Below are positions 24,157 to 34,479 of a stretch of 64,000 nucleotides of DNA, in pieces. The DNA lies in NCBI GenBank assembly GCA_012932295.1, contig JAAONU010000001.1, positions 26,636,550 to 26,700,549 on the forward strand, given 5' to 3'. Numbering within the stretch: the stretch's first letter is position 1; each line of letters starts with the position of its first letter. Below the pieces are notes generated by a model that worked only from the letters and a program-made list of their open reading frames with translations, did not search any database and was not told the origin of the DNA. The position numbers and the translations under genes were made by a program. This stretch comes from Cyclina sinensis (taxonomy: Eukaryota > Mollusca > Bivalvia > Venerida > Veneridae).

Positions 24157-25272
24157 TTGTAATATACAGAACAGCAACTTGTACCTGTCAACCAAGAACA
24201 TTGCCTTTGGGCAATTTATATTCAAAACATTATGTACAGTTTAAATTGACCAGCTATGCTTGAAATTAAATTACATATTATTATAAAATTGTATGTGTAT
24301 TTCCTGTATGACACCCAGATATATCTGTCAATAATTTTGGTATAAATACTGTAAAGAACTTTGTGTCAGCAGTCACATACAAACCTGCTTGACCAGTATA
24401 ACATTCTTGTCTTTAAGGTAAGAAATTCTTTACTTGAAAGACATGTTTTTATGTTGCTTCTCTTTCAGATGTAAAGCTTTTACTTTTGTATAGTTTATTA
24501 ACAACCATGCATCTAACTTAATTTTCAAGTTGTTGAAAAGTTCCCTTTTCTTTTTTTATTTACGCAATGTTCTTTCACTTCAGAGTAGTAATTTTTTTAC
24601 ATGTCCAATTAATGTACCTATGTTACTCTGATTACATGTTTGATTATTTCATGTTTGCTACTCATGACATGGTAATTTGATCATTTGTTCATCTTAACTA
24701 TTATGTTTGTTTATATCATAGACAACTTTCTGCATGTGTGAAATTACAGATATCCAACACCTAATATGTCTTCTGAATTTTTTGTGCCAACTTGTAGCTG
24801 TTCATTAGTGTTTTTCTTGTCTGTGCCTAATGTTCCAGGCCATTCTGAATAAAATTGTTTAACTTATGTGGATATTATGAAACATATTGATAAACAAGCC
24901 AGAGATTAATAACTGCACAAAGGTCATGAAGGAAAAGTATGGAAAATTGTTACATTCTTTTCTTGTAAACAGGATCTTAGATATTTGTTGGAGAAACTTT
25001 GTATTGAAGATCTAGTTATTTTTGTCTGCAAATAAGAGATAATTATCATATTTCATGATTTTTTATGCAATCAAGAGTTCTATCAGAAACAGTTAATCTC
25101 CAAACTGGGCAAGATTGACAAGTAAGCCTTAGGATATTACATATTGATTGTTCTTGATGGTTTTATCCAATCATTTATAGAAATGTAAACAGAATTTTTA
25201 ACAAAAATTTATAGAGAAAATGGTACTGAAAACAAGATAACAATTTACATGTGCCTGACCTAATTATAAATG
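24157..25272. other. Unique AT-rich non-coding DNA
   Basis: No gene, tandem repeat or terminal repeat was recognised. Confidence 0.4.
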
Positions 25273-25550
25273 ATTAAATCTAGGGATAGCAAAATTTGTT
25301 CATTTTAGCATTCAAATGTTCAGGTCTTTTTGCATTCGAATGTTCGAGTAATTCATACTCAAAATCTTTATGTGTTATACCTTATTCCGAGTGTTTCCAA
25401 TTCACAGGATAATGTGTATTTCTCAATATCTGGTATAAGTATTGAGTAATTCCGTTCTCAATTTAAATTTATAGTTAGTAGATCAAAAAGAACAAGAAAT
25501 TAAGATTAAGACCAAGCACAAAATTTTGCTAGAATTATCTATTTGTCACA

Positions 25551-26367
25551 TTTTTGTTAGCACTATGTGCTCAAGGTGAGCTTTTGTGATCCCCAGTGTT
25601 CACCATGCAATAAGAGAAATATGATAAAACTTTGAGGAATGTTCCTTGCATGAAGCTCTACCAAAGTTGTTCAAAAATTGTATTCCATGAAGAACTTATG
25701 TCCCAAGGTTCACGATAAGCCCCGCCTGAGGGGTCACATGTTTTACATAGAAAATTAATATAGAAGAATATCTTTAAAAATCTTCTTGTCTGAAACCACA
25801 TGCTCTGAAATTTAGCATGAAGCTTTGAATAGTGGACCTCTATCAAGTTTGTTCAAATTATGTCCCTGGGGTCTAGATTAGCCCTACCCAGGGGGTCCTT
25901 TTTATGTAAAATCTTTGAAATACTTCTAATGAGAAACCGTAAGCTATAGATCTTAGATATTTTACATGGAGCTTCATCTAAATGTTCTCTATCAAGATTG
26001 TTTCAATTATGCCCCTGGGTCATTAATGGCACTGCTGCAGGGTCACATAATTTTATATAGGGTTATATAGAAAAGATTTTAAAAAATCTTGTCTAAATCC
26101 ATATGCCTTAGAGCTAAAATATTTTGTATGTTGCATAGTCTTAATACCTCTACCAAGTTTGTTTGAATTATGTCCCTGGGTCAAAAATGGCCCTACTCCA
26201 ATGGTCGTATTTGTGTGAAATATTTGATCTTTGAAAATCTTCTTTTGAAAAACCGTAAGCTATAGACCTTAGATATTTTGCATGGAGCATCATCTTGAGG
26301 TCCTCTGCCAAGATAGTTCAAATTATTAGCCATAGTACTCAGGTGAGCGACCCATGGCCCTCTTGTT
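25551..26367 (+). mobile_element. Family F repeat nested in the hAT-like element
   Basis: A truncated F start (GTGCTCAAGGTGAGCTTTTG) is followed by about four monomers and the 3' end ACTCAGGTGAGCGACCC, a shortened hairpin GGCCC and CTCTTGTT. Confidence 0.75.
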
Positions 26368-26697
26368 GCATAATTCATGAATGGGATGATGTCTATGAAG
26401 GTGATTGCAAAAGTTACTGGTTGTTCTGGAGTACAAGAATGTAACCTTGACACTCTTTCAGACAAGATTATATTGGAAATGCTCCTAAACATTTAAAGGA
26501 ACTGAATCTAGCATGATTTATTGCGATACAGATGTAAATTGTTAGAGAATTAATCAAACTAAAACTAGGGTCAATAAATGTAAAGTCAGAGTTATTGCCA
26601 ATAATGACTGATACATTCATGTATTTAGTTTCTTCCTGCAGTGCAGTCATTCTGTTTGATCCCTGTCTGGACACTCTTTTAGACACTGACATACCAC

Positions 26698-28072
26698 TAT
26701 CCAAAGTGGGAAAATAGCCCACTGGACAATATCCCACTGGAAAATAGCCCACTGCTATATTTGGAATACCGGCTGATTCGGACCTTGGCTGATTCAGACC
26801 AAGGCTGATTCGGACCCTCCTTGGCTGATTCGGACCACTTTCTTGGCCGATTCGGACCACTTTCTTGGCTGATTCGGACCACGTTACTGAAAAATATCCC
26901 TCATCTATCCAACATTTTTTTAAGTGAGTAACTCCCTATTTTTGATACTTATCTGGCGTGATTTGATTGTATATGATGCGGGTTACGCTGAAAATCTGAA
27001 CGATAGAGAATTGTCTTCGACTTTTTTTTCACTTTTATTTTAAACGGTGTGTTCATCACAAAGATATCTTCTATGTAGTCTCACAATTCTATATACGTAG
27101 ATGAACTTAATGTAATAATACCAAATATCGAATAATTTAAAACCAAATTATTTTACCATTTTATTTATCAAACTATTACCGTGATTTAACGGCAGGCCGG
27201 ATCAAAGTCGGGCATTTACACTTACTTTATAATGTGTGGATTAAAGTGCATATAACTAATTATTTTTTTACACTATTATCGTGATTAAACGACGGCCGGA
27301 TCAAAGTCGAGCATTTACAAATTTTCTTTAATTTTGATGACTTCCATTTTTTAAATTTTCCATATTGTCCTTCATGTAGAGGTTATTATTATATTTATTA
27401 TTATTTGTTTTATTGTGAAGTTAACGAAATGAACGCAATAAATATGACCACAAATTTTCAGCGTAACTCATGGCCCTAATACCCCGGGCCTAATACAATC
27501 AAATTAAGCCAGTTTAGTATAAAAAATAGGAAGTTACTCACTTAAAAAAATGTTAAAGATGAGGAATATTTTTCAGTAACGTTGTCCGAATCAGCCAAGA
27601 GAGTGGTCCGAATCGGCCAAGAAAGTGGTCCGAATCAGCCAAGGAGGGTCCGAATCAGCCTGGGCCGAATCAGCCAAGGTCCGAATCAGCCAGGTTCCCT
27701 ATATTTGGCAGGGAGGACAATATCCCACTGCTTATCAAAAATGGTTAAAAAATCAAATTTGACATTTATCTTATCTTTGTCTTATTTACATTTACATTTT
27801 TAAATACAAATTCAGTCCTTTGTTTTATAGTCAAAACATTAATTTTCATATTCAATTATACAGTGTGCTTTCATTTATACCCTGTGTCTACCAAATAAAA
27901 CATGAGTAAAAAGTATAGAGCTGGTAAATAACCCATTGGATCTGGATCTGCTGTTGTTAAAATGGAGATTTCTGCATTAAGAAAAAACAGTCTACACTGT
28001 TTTCTTATCAATACTGATATTTTAAACTCATTACATACTTAATTTTTTATTTAAATGCATTAGTTTTTTTAG
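26698..28072. mobile_element. Second copy of the 12.4-kb element, right end lost, interrupted
   Basis: The left arm has tandem AATAGCCCACTGGACAATAT units. After the inserted element, the sequence resumes (27709) with GCAGGGAGGACAATATCCCA and the same AT-rich middle as copy 1 ('ccctgtgtctaccaaataaa', 'ggatctggatctgctg', up to 'aaatgcatta'). The right arm of GTGGGCTATTGTCC units is missing. Copy 1 has 'gctaaatttcagggaggac' at the matching point, the uninterrupted version. Confidence 0.8.
26755..27708. mobile_element. MULE-like foldback element with 10-bp target duplication
   Basis: The element (26765-27698, 934 bp) sits between two exact CTATATTTGG copies (26755-26764 and 27699-27708). Its arms (26765-26995 and 27454-27698) are long inverted repeats of about 230-245 bp; their outer parts are tandem TTGGCTGATTCGGACC units, and GTTACGCTGAAAAT / ATTTTCAGCGTAAC marks the inner limits. 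The middle has a diverged direct repeat (GGCCGGATCAAAGTCG at about 27195 and 27294). Long TIRs and a 9-10-bp duplication are typical of Mutator-like elements. Non-coding. Confidence 0.8.
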
Positions 28073-28471
28073 ACTCTTGCTAGATACACAGGCCACCAAC
28101 ATTAGATGACACATGTTTCAGGTCTGCTAGCGACAGGTGTAAAAATAATTGTTAAAGCAACAATAAGTGTGAATGGACCACCTGCTTACAGTTTCAACAC
28201 TTAATGATATCATTTCTTATGAAAACAAAATAGATAAAAAATTCAAAATGTATCTGATCATTTTTTTCTGAACATTCGAATGGCCAAAATACATTCGAAC
28301 GTTCGTCATCAGGTCCCTAATTAAATCTTAGAAGACTTCCTTACTGAAGAGTGTTTGTAAATACTACTAGGTCAGATAATGGGGATGCACTGCATTGCAA
28401 GAACTGTCCAATCAGAGTCTTTCTTAGAAGTTATGGTTACATCATTTTTCTTCTAGTTTAATTTATTTTTA

Positions 28472-30297
28472 GCTCACCTGAGCACAAAGTGCTCAGGGTG
28501 AGCTTTTCTGATCGGTCTTTGTCCGTCGTCCGTCGTCCGTCGTCAACTTTTCATTCAAACGACATCTCCTCTGAAACCAATGGGGCAAATTTAATGAAAC
28601 TTGCCTGGGATGTTCCTTGCATGAAGCTCTACCAAGATTGTTCAAATGGTTCTGGTCCATTGCATTTCTGGTTCACTGGAGCTGAAAATAGATTTTATAA
28701 GTTGGATCTTTAAAAATCTTCTTCTCCGAAACCACAAGGCCTGGAGCTTTGATATTTGGTATGAAGCATCATCTAGTGGACCTCTACCAAGTTTGTTCAA
28801 ATTATGTCCCTGGGGACAAAACTGACCCCACCCCAGGGGTCAGTTGATTTTACATAGAGTTATATAGGGAAAACTTGAAAATCTTCTTGTCAGAAACCAC
28901 AAGGCCTAGAGTTAAGATATTTGGTATGTAGCATTGTCTAGTGGACCTCTACCAAGTTTGTTCAAATCATGGCCTCTGGGTCAAAAATGGCCCCGCCCCG
29001 GGGGTCACTTGTTTTACATAGAGTTATATAGGAAAATCTTTAAAAAAATTTCTTGTCAGAAACCGTAAGTTATAGAGCTTAGATATTTGGTGTGTAGCAT
29101 TGTCTAGTGGACCTCTACCAAGTTTGTTCAAATCCTGGCCTCTGGGTCAAAAATGGCCCCGCATTAGGGGCCACTAGTTTTACATACAGTTATATAAGAA
29201 AATCTTAAAAAATCTTCTTGTCAGAAACCTTAAGTTATAGAGCTTAGATATTTGGTGTGTAGCATTGTCTAGTGGACCTCTACCAAGTTTATTCAAATCC
29301 TGGCCTCTGGGTCAAAAATGGCCCCGCCCCGGGGGTCACTTGTTTTACATAGAGTTATATAGGAAAAACTAAAAAATCTTCTTGTCAGAAACAAGAAGGC
29401 CTACAGTTAAGATATTTGGTATGTAGCATTGTCTAGTGGACCTCTACCAAGTTTGTTCAAATCCTGGCCTCTGGGTCAAAAATGGCCCCGCCCCGGGGGT
29501 CACTTGTTTTACATAGAGTTATATAGGAAAATCTTAAAAAAATCTTCTTATCAGAAACCGTAAGTTATAGAGCTTAGATACTTGGTGTGTAGCATTGTCT
29601 AGTGGACCTCTACCAAGTTTGTTCAAATCCTGGCCTCTGGGTCAAAAATGGCCCCGCCCCAGGGGCCACTAGTTTTACATAGAGTTATATAAGAAAATCT
29701 AAAAAAAATCTTCTTGTCAGAAACCGTAAGTTATAGAGCTTAGATATTTGGTGTGTAGCATTGTCTAGTGGACCTCTACCAAGTTTGTTAGAAAAATGTC
29801 CCTGGGGTCACTATTGGCCGCGCCCAAGGGGTCACAAGTTTTAAATAACAATATGGAAGAAAATCTTTAAAAATCTTCTTGTCTGAAACCACAAGACCTA
29901 GAATTTTAAAATTTGGCATGAAGCAAGCTTTATCAAGCTTTTTCAAATTATTGGATTAGGTTTAAGGTCACAGAGGCTAAAAGTAGATTTATCTACTGTA
30001 CCGCATAGAGCCTTCATTTATAGTTCAATATCTTTGATATTCAGTATAGAGGTTCCTTGCATGGACCTCTACCCATGGGTAGGGTTTGAGGTCACTGGGT
30101 CAAGGTCAAGGTCACCATAGCTTATAATAGATATTTCTACTTTCTGTCATAGAGCCTTTATTTATTGACTGATATTTTACATATTTGGTTTGTAGGCACT
30201 TACATATTTTCAATTAAAAAATGAAATACTGCTTAACAGCAAACCTACAGCCAAAGTACTCAGGTGAGCGATCCAGGGCCATCATGGCCCTCTTGTT
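28472..30297 (+). mobile_element. Family F hairpin-ended repeat, best-preserved copy
   Basis: The 5' end AGCTCACCTGAGCACAAAGT forms a hairpin (GAGCAC-AAA-GTGCTC, flanked by AGCTCACC/GGTGAGCT). A GTCCGTCGTCCGTCG tract and leader follow. Seven monomers recur at 164-166 bp spacing, counted from 'ctctaccaagtttg' at 28782, 28947, 29113, 29278, 29442, 29608 and 29774. The 3' end is ACTCAGGTGAGCGATCCA, hairpin GGGCCATCATGGCCC and CTCTTGTT. GCTCACCTGAG at the start and CTCAGGTGAGC near the end are inverted repeats. The layout fits bivalve Helentron-associated (HINE/pearl-like) elements. No protein is encoded. Confidence 0.88.
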
Positions 30298-31943
30298 TTC
30301 AGTTCATAGTGATTTGATCATTACACTTTCATATGCCATGTATACCATCCAATTGCTCCCTACAGGCATGCTCAACAAATAACTTTCTTCCTGGAAATTC
30401 TTTTTGCATAATTTTCCAGTAAATTCCGTGGAATAAGTGAGTAAAATGTAGTTCATGTGCATGTGCAGTTTGAGTGGAATTTTCTATGATGTCACTAAAC
30501 ACTAAGCTACAGTACATTATTGACTGTTTCTAGACAGACCCATAGCTTGTTTTCATTGACCTTAAAGCCATTAGACAGAGTGAAAGGAAATTTATATCAG
30601 TGTCTTAATCTGTCTGTTTAATATGTGTAAATTTGAAATGTCTGTTCTTCTATTAGTCATGATCTAACCCTTTTTTTCTTATTTTTGAAAGAGCACTTCA
30701 TTTGATCCTGATGTTTACTGTCTCTTTATTAAAAATTAAAAAAAGCTGTCAGTTTCTTCATAATGCTGTGTTCATATTCATACTTCTATTGACAGCATCT
30801 GGACATAGACATTCTGTGATATTGACCTTAAAGTGACTTTGACCTTGAATTTAGAGAACAATAATTGTTACATGCCTGAAGGGATATATTATGTTATGGC
30901 CCTGGTCATCCATCTGTCTGCATTTTTAGCAGTATAGCATCTGCTCTGTATCTCTACAGAGTGCTCATTTCAGCTTGCTTGGATCAAGGTCAAGGTCACA
31001 CTTAGTCATTATGATTTAAAATGGGATATTTGGTGTCTGCTGTGTATGTCTGCTCTGTATCTCTTGAACCAGTTCAAGGTAATTGAAACTACTTAGCAGA
31101 AGTGTTAAACATATGAGATATAGTGCAGAAGCAGGTTCTAGGTGGCTTTGATCAAGGTCAAGCTCACACTTAGTCATTATGATTTTAATATGTGATATTT
31201 TTTATAGTCTTGCTGATGTGAAATACTTTGATCGCCATTAGCATTTCACACTGAACCTTTGTTTTAAAAAAATCAAAATCATCATAGTCAGAAGTGCTCA
31301 GATATGAATATTTGCATTACCTAAATTGCTTATTTACAGTTCCTGTACTGATTTTCTTTTCAGGCAATCTCTTCATCCTTACTCTGCTCTTTATTAAGGT
31401 TCATGATGGGGGTACGACTCACCTTCAGTGCTATCACAATTTATGTAAAAGATATTGGCACAAAGACCATTGTTTACAAACTCGTTTACAAACTATCAAG
31501 CCTACTATTGTGTTGTTAAGAGAGATGTAATAGTTTATCAAAGTGGAGGTAATGGCAGTTATAATGCTGCCAAGAAGAAATGGCAAACTTACCTGTCTGA
31601 AGCATTTGGTGCTAAGCTATTGCATGTTGATCTTAATATAAATTAGGTATAGTTGTTTGGCACCAAAACCATAAATTTCTATAGAAATTTTGTATATGAA
31701 GCAATCCATGTAGAAAAAGTCTTTAAGGTTGTGAATTCAAAACTCATAAAGTTAAACTTCCTCTCAGCATAGCAAGAAAAGGATATTTCAGGGAAAGTTT
31801 TCGAGCTTTTGCTCTAGCTTACACAGCTTCCAGCAAGAAGCCAGTTTCAAAGAGAAAGGACCTACTCAGGTTTATCAGAATCACTGGACTCTAGAAGAAA
31901 GATCTAAATGCTTTCAGATATTTTTTATTTTGAAAGTCTTTGC
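30298..31943. other. Non-coding with tandem-monomer fragment and possible gene remnant
   Basis: At 30830-31260 two diverged monomers contain 'gatcaaggtcaaggtcacacttagtcattatgattt', like the other tandem-monomer elements. At 31380-31646 two overlapping + strand frames give continuous peptides (YWHKDHCL in one, GGNGSYNAAKKKWQTYLSEA in the other) with less AT-driven composition than the surroundings. They might be a decayed exon or processed pseudogene, but I recognise no family. Confidence 0.3.
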
Positions 31944-32157
31944 TTAACCCTGAACATGCTGAAATTTTGTAATGGATTTGCCCAGCTTTGAATTTGGAAC
32001 AGTCCATTCAAAGTTTAAGGGATTTCAATATCAAAATTCAAAAATGGAGCTACCAACAGTATAGAGCCTGGTCAGACTGCACGGATGTGCAGGCTGACCT
32101 GGCTCTATACTGGTGGCAAAGGCTAATCACTTTCGGTTCCAGCACGTTAAGGGTTAA
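31944..32157. mobile_element. TTAA MITE (214 bp) containing a long hairpin
   Basis: Ends TTAACCCTGAACATGCTGAA and TCCAGCACGTTAAGGGTTAA are imperfect inverted repeats with TTAA outermost on both sides. The interior holds a strong stem-loop at 32057-32112: two 26-nt arms that pair with only two mismatches around a GGAT loop. It is non-coding. Confidence 0.7.
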
Positions 32158-33142
32158 ATTCCCCTTTTATAAGTCTTGATCTTCATTCCTGAAACTAGAT
32201 TTGTATTAAAAGATTTTAAAGGCTGTAACACTGGTTAACTGTAAACGTGTTTTAAAGCTTTGGAATTCTCAGAGCAGTTTGGATTTCTGTAGCAATTCTA
32301 GCACTAAATCTACTTTTGTTACCAACTGATGCATATCTTTGTACCAGCAATTTGTCGGTGATGGTAAAAGCTTTTTGCTGCTATCACTTCAGTCACATTA
32401 TTATCATCACCAGTGAAAGCCTAATGCATTCCTTATCTGTTATCATGTGATGTAGTGGTAATATGTGTTACCTGTACTGTATTATATTAGGGACAACTTC
32501 AGCTTAATGATTATTTATTATGCCTGGTAAATACAGAGAATGTCTTAATCACTTGACATTACCAGTGCTGATCAATAAAATGTTGAACTTGTTGTTGAGA
32601 ACAAAAATTTACTTGTCTAGATGGAGTGACAACTTGATTTTGATTGTTTTTTTCTGAATTACAGGTAGAATGATTTTTCTGAATTACAGGTAGAAAGATT
32701 GTATCAAAGCTATATTTAAAATAATGTTATCAAAAGGGGCTGGCACAGTCCTACGATCAGTTGTGGTCAGGATCTTTTGGATATCACAAAATCACATTTT
32801 CATGTAGTATGATTGAGTCCTCTAGATAATTCAGGTATCTGTAACTTATGATGTAGGATGATGGAGTCCTTCTTTTGATGGTTTCAAACTTGTTTAGTTC
32901 GATTTTGATCACTAAGAGCAAACTAAGCCTGCAGTCACACAAAGAACTCAAACAACCTTATAATGCTATATTTTACAGAAATACTAACCCTGTAGATCTT
33001 GTAATGTCAGATAGATAGATGGATGGTAGGGTGAATAGGGGGACAGACAAGTCTAAGGATCTGATAGACAGAATGGAAGGGCAGTTGTTAAATGATTCAA
33101 TTTTACTATTAAATACTAAGGAAATTAAAGTATTTGTTTTCT
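32158..33142. other. Unique non-coding, with a 25-bp tandem duplication
   Basis: At about 32650-32697 the segment TTTTTCTGAATTACAGGTAG occurs twice in tandem with a 25-bp offset. No gene is recognised. Confidence 0.5.
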
Positions 33143-34479
33143 GTCCCATGTTTTACCGGAATCGACCATTTTTACCTGAATCTACCGGAATCAACTTTGC
33201 ATTACTGGAATCGACCTATATATCATACATAAGCCATTTTTTTCAAGATATACAACATAATTTATTAAGATATAATATAATTAACGTAATAACAAAAGGA
33301 ATTTGAAGTATCTTCGAGTGGAAAGATTTTACAAGAGAATGAAAATTGGCGAGTTGCAGAAAATTTGCGCATACGGATATACGCCGGAATCGGCCTGTAT
33401 TTCATACATTAATTTTATTTAAGTCATACAAAAGTTATTTTTCATTACTCTACATCAGAAATAACACATTTACCCAAGGATTTTAAAGTATCTTCGAGTG
33501 GAAAGATTTTATAAGAGGAAGAAAATCGGCTAGTTGCGGACGATTTGCGCGTAAGGATATACACTGGAATTGACCTGTATTTCATAAATGAATTGAAATT
33601 AAGTCATACAAAAGTTATTTCTCATTACTTAACATCAGAAATAAAATATCTACCAAAGGAATTTGAAGTTTCTTCGAGTGGAAAGATGTTGCAAGAGAAA
33701 GAAAATCGACGAGTTGCGGAAAATTTGCGCGTACGGATATACACCAGAATCGGCCTGTATTTCTTACATAAATTGAATTTAGGTTATACATATAGATATT
33801 TTATTTCTGATGTTAAGTAATCAAAAATATTTTTGAATGACTAAAATTCAATTAATTTATGAAATACAGCCCGATTCCGGCGTAATCTTATGCGCAAATT
33901 TTCCGCAACTCGCCGATTTTCTTTCTCTTGTCAAATCTTTCCACTCGAAGATACTTCAAATTCTTTGGGTAAATATGTTATTTCTGATGTAGAGTAATGA
34001 AAAATAACTTCTGTATGACTTAATTTCGATTTATTTATGAAATACAGGCCGATTCCGGCGTATATCCGTATGCGCTAATATTCCACAGATCGCCGATTTT
34101 CTTTCTCTTGCAACATCTTTCCACTCGAAGAAACTTCAAATTTCTTTGGTAAATATTCTATATCTGATGTAAAGAAATGAAAAATAACTTCGTACGACTT
34201 AAATACAATTCATGTATGAATTACAGGCCGATTCTGGTGTTTATACGTATGCGCAAATTTTCTGCAACTCGCCGATTTTCTTTCTCATGTAAAATCTTTC
34301 CACTCGAAGATACTTCAAATTCCTTTTGTAATTACGTTAATTATATAATATATTAATAAACAATGTTGTTTACCTTGAAAAAAATTGGCTTATGTATGAA
34401 ATATAGGTCGATTCCGGTAATGCAAAGTCGATTCCGGTCGATTCCGGTAAAAATGGTCGATTCCGGTAAAACGTGGGAC
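33143..34479. mobile_element. Giant foldback element with 180-bp internal repeats
   Basis: This 1337-bp inverted repeat has its centre near 33811. The left end GTCCCATGTTTTACCGGAAT and right end ATTCCGGTAAAACGTGGGAC pair. Each arm carries three copies of a 180-bp unit: TCTTCGAGTGGAAAGAT at 33311, 33491 and 33671 on the left, and its complement at 33941, 34121 and 34300 on the right. TTTGTTTT lies just outside both ends and may be an 8-bp target duplication. As 180 is a multiple of three, the repeats keep frames open by chance (for example 33545-33820); these are not genes. Confidence 0.85.

Larger units (their letters stand above)
25273..28327. mobile_element. hAT-like non-autonomous transposon (3.0 kb) with nested insertions
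   Basis: The element (25281-28319) is flanked by exact 8-bp copies of ATTAAATC (25273-25280 and 28320-28327). Termini are TAGGGATAGCAAAATTTG on the left and GGTCCCTA on the right, with subterminal inverted words (GCATTCGAATGTTCG versus CATTCGAACGTTCG). An 8-bp duplication and TAGGG-type ends are hallmarks of hAT elements. I see no hAT transposase. Most of its length is later insertions: an F repeat, a copy of the 12.4-kb element, and inside that a MULE-like element. Confidence 0.75.

Noticed and set aside
26468..26882. Minus-strand frames with repeated 'VRIGQESGPNQP'-like peptides
   Set aside because: They are translations of the tandem TTGGCTGATTCGGACC units in the MULE-like TIR. The mirrored frame on the + strand at 27582 is the same artefact.
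30329..30517. Minus-strand frame with ordinary-looking composition
   Set aside because: Short, without splice-site context or recognisable family. It could not be separated from chance.
33545..33820. 91-codon frame in the foldback element
   Set aside because: It lies within 180-bp repeats whose length is divisible by three, so the frame is kept open by repetition alone.
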